Below are positions 13,442 to 14,622 of a stretch of DNA of 14,622 nt, piece after piece. The notes beneath the pieces were generated by a model. That model was given only the letters and a program-made list of their open reading frames with translations. It searched no databases and was not told where the DNA came from. The translations under genes and the position numbers were made by a program. The stretch is from Anaerolineae bacterium (lineage in GTDB: Bacteria; Chloroflexota; Anaerolineae; Anaerolineales; E44-bin32), in contig DAOVIK010000013.1 of the NCBI GenBank assembly GCA_030673735.1, positions 1-14,622 of the forward strand, written 5' to 3'. Position 1 is the first letter of the stretch. Each line of letters opens with the position of its first letter.

Positions 13442-14622
13442 ATGCCTGATCTCCTCGATCTGAGCCTCATCGAAGCCGCCCAAGCCCTGCGCTCCGGCAA
13501 TACCTCCTCTCGCGAACTCACCAAGGTATGCCTTGACCGGATTGACGCCCGCGATGGCGATATCAAGGCTTTCCTCGCTCTCACGCCGGAGTTGGCCATG
13601 CATCAGGCCGATTCCGCCGACGCTCGAATCGAAGCTTGGCGAAACAATCCTGACGAACCGCTACCCCTCGTCTGTGGCATTCCCTTGGCTGTGAAAGACG
13701 TTCTGTGCCTGAAGGATGTGCCCGCCACATGTGGCTCGAAGATCCTCGAAGGCTTCCGCCCTCCCTATACGGCCACCAGTGTCGAGCGCCTGCTCCAAGC
13801 CGGAGCCGTCACCTTGGGGAAGACCAACACGGACGAATTCGCGATGGGCTCCTCGACGGAGAATTCAGCCTACGGCCCCACCCACAATCCGTGGGACCTC
13901 ACCCGCGTCCCCGGAGGATCCTCCGGCGGATCGGCAGCGGCCGTCGCCGCGCGCATGTGCTTCGCGGCATTGGGAACCGATACCGGCGGCTCGGTGCGGC
14001 AACCCGCCTCGTTCTGCGGCCTGAGCGGCCTGAAAACCTCATACGGGCGCGTATCGCGCTACGGACTTATCGCCTACGGCTCCTCACTCGACACCGTCGG
14101 GGCACTGGCACGTTCCGCGGCCGACTTGCTTCCGCTATTCGAGATCATGGCCGGCCACGACCCCCTCGATTCCACATCGATGCCCGATCCGGTTCCGGCC
14201 ATATCCCTCGACCAGATCGATCTTCGCTCCTTGCGGATCGGTGTGCCGCGCGAATATTTCATTGAAGGCATGCAAGCCGAGGTGGAGACCGCCGTGCGGG
14301 AAGCCGTGAGCGTTTTCGAGTCACTCGGTGCCCAGGTTCGCGAGATCCGCCTGCCCCATACAGATCTGGCCGTGCCGGTCTACTATCTGATCGCTCCGGC
14401 TGAGGCGTCGGCCAATCTGGCGCGTTTCGACGGCGTCCGCTATGGGCCACGAATTGAAGGCGCTAACCTCCTCGAGGAGTATCTCAATACACGCGGAACG
14501 CTGTTCGGCTCTGAAGTGAAGCGGCGAATCATGTTGGGGACCTACGCTCTCTCCGCCGGATACTATGACGCCTATTATGGCCAGGCCCAGAAGGTCCGCA
14601 CCTTGATCAAGGCCGATTTCGA
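13442..14622 (+). CDS. gatA: aspartyl/glutamyl-tRNA amidotransferase subunit A, truncated by the right edge
   Basis: This is the glutaminase subunit of GatCAB; it releases ammonia from glutamine for tRNA amidation in GatB. The frame is open from ATG 13442 through 393 codons to the window end with no stop, so about four fifths of a typical 480-490-residue protein is present. The amidase-signature Ser-cisSer-Lys triad is complete: Lys85 in GIPLAVKD, cis-Ser160 in GGSSGGSAA, and nucleophile Ser184 in GTDTGGSVRQPAS. The spacing of 75 and 24 residues equals that of the S. aureus enzyme (Lys79, Ser154, Ser178). The ATG is preceded by a weak ribosome site; a ten-base palindrome GCCCCGGGGC (13423-13432) fills the gap to gatC, and coupling to gatC translation is likely. 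gatB is expected elsewhere or just downstream. Confidence 0.97.
   Translation, partial: MPDLLDLSLIEAAQALRSGNTSSRELTKVCLDRIDARDGDIKAFLALTPELAMHQADSADARIEAWRNNPDEPLPLVCGIPLAVKDVLCLKDVPATCGSKILEGFRPPYTATSVERLLQAGAVTLGKTNTDEFAMGSSTENSAYGPTHNPWDLTRVPGGSSGGSAAAVAARMCFAALGTDTGGSVRQPASFCGLSGLKTSYGRVSRYGLIAYGSSLDTVGALARSAADLLPLFEIMAGHDPLDSTSMPDPVPAISLDQIDLRSLRIGVPREYFIEGMQAEVETAVREAVSVFESLGAQVREIRLPHTDLAVPVYYLIAPAEASANLARFDGVRYGPRIEGANLLEEYLNTRGTLFGSEVKRRIMLGTYALSAGYYDAYYGQAQKVRTLIKADF

Noticed and set aside
13705..14265. 186-codon plus-strand frame within gatA
   Set aside because: It is an alternate frame of the catalytic amidase region, Arg/Pro-rich, with no ribosome site.

Overview
The window looks like chromosomal DNA of a bacterium with moderately high GC, most likely an uncultured Chloroflexota (Anaerolineae-like). 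The clearest hints are an exported protein with long Thr/Pro-rich linkers and two lamin-tail domains, a large soluble GAF/PAS histidine kinase, a MenA-like UbiA prenyltransferase and a GatCAB amidotransferase locus. The phylum assignment is inference from gene style, not from a marker gene. I saw no insertion sequence, phage gene, CRISPR array, tRNA or rRNA.

Layout. Positions 1-302 hold at most the start of a minus-strand gene leaving the left edge. A UPF0173 metallo-beta-lactamase-fold hydrolase (303-986, minus) is divergent from a DapA-superfamily lyase (1225-2145, plus). A bidirectional terminator (2190-2217) separates that lyase from a convergent minus-strand block: an unrecognised two-helix membrane protein (2249-2875) and endonuclease III (2937-3611). 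An icd terminator (3700-3727), NADP-type isocitrate dehydrogenase (3764-5065) and a MenA/UbiA-type prenyltransferase (5292-6305) follow, also on the minus strand. After a divergent promoter region the plus strand carries an orphan hybrid-sensing histidine kinase (6695-9412), a 460-base intergenic region with repeated promoter modules and RNA-like hairpins, a secreted lamin-tail-domain protein (9875-11311), a winged-helix regulator (11388-12095) with a patatin-like lipase (12125-13018), and gatC plus gatA (13125 to the right edge, gatA truncated by the window).

How they fit. Most genes are housekeeping or metabolic: DNA repair (nth), TCA cycle (icd), quinone or prenyl-lipid synthesis (ubiA family) and tRNA-dependent amidation (gatCA). 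The regulator and lipase probably form one transcription unit. The kinase has no response regulator beside it in this window.

The most unusual part is 9560-9880. Two promoter-like modules share the same geometry (TTGA-type -35, 18-base spacer, GCCTATA(G/C)T, then a 13-base perfect repeat exactly five bases before a start codon). Between them lies a stretch that folds into strand-specific hairpins, so it may be a small RNA, a leader, or a tiny cysteine-containing ORF. A second theme is the nine-base extended -10 element TGCTATAAT in front of nth, icd and gatC. In nth and gatC it sits so close to the start codon that leaderless transcripts are likely.
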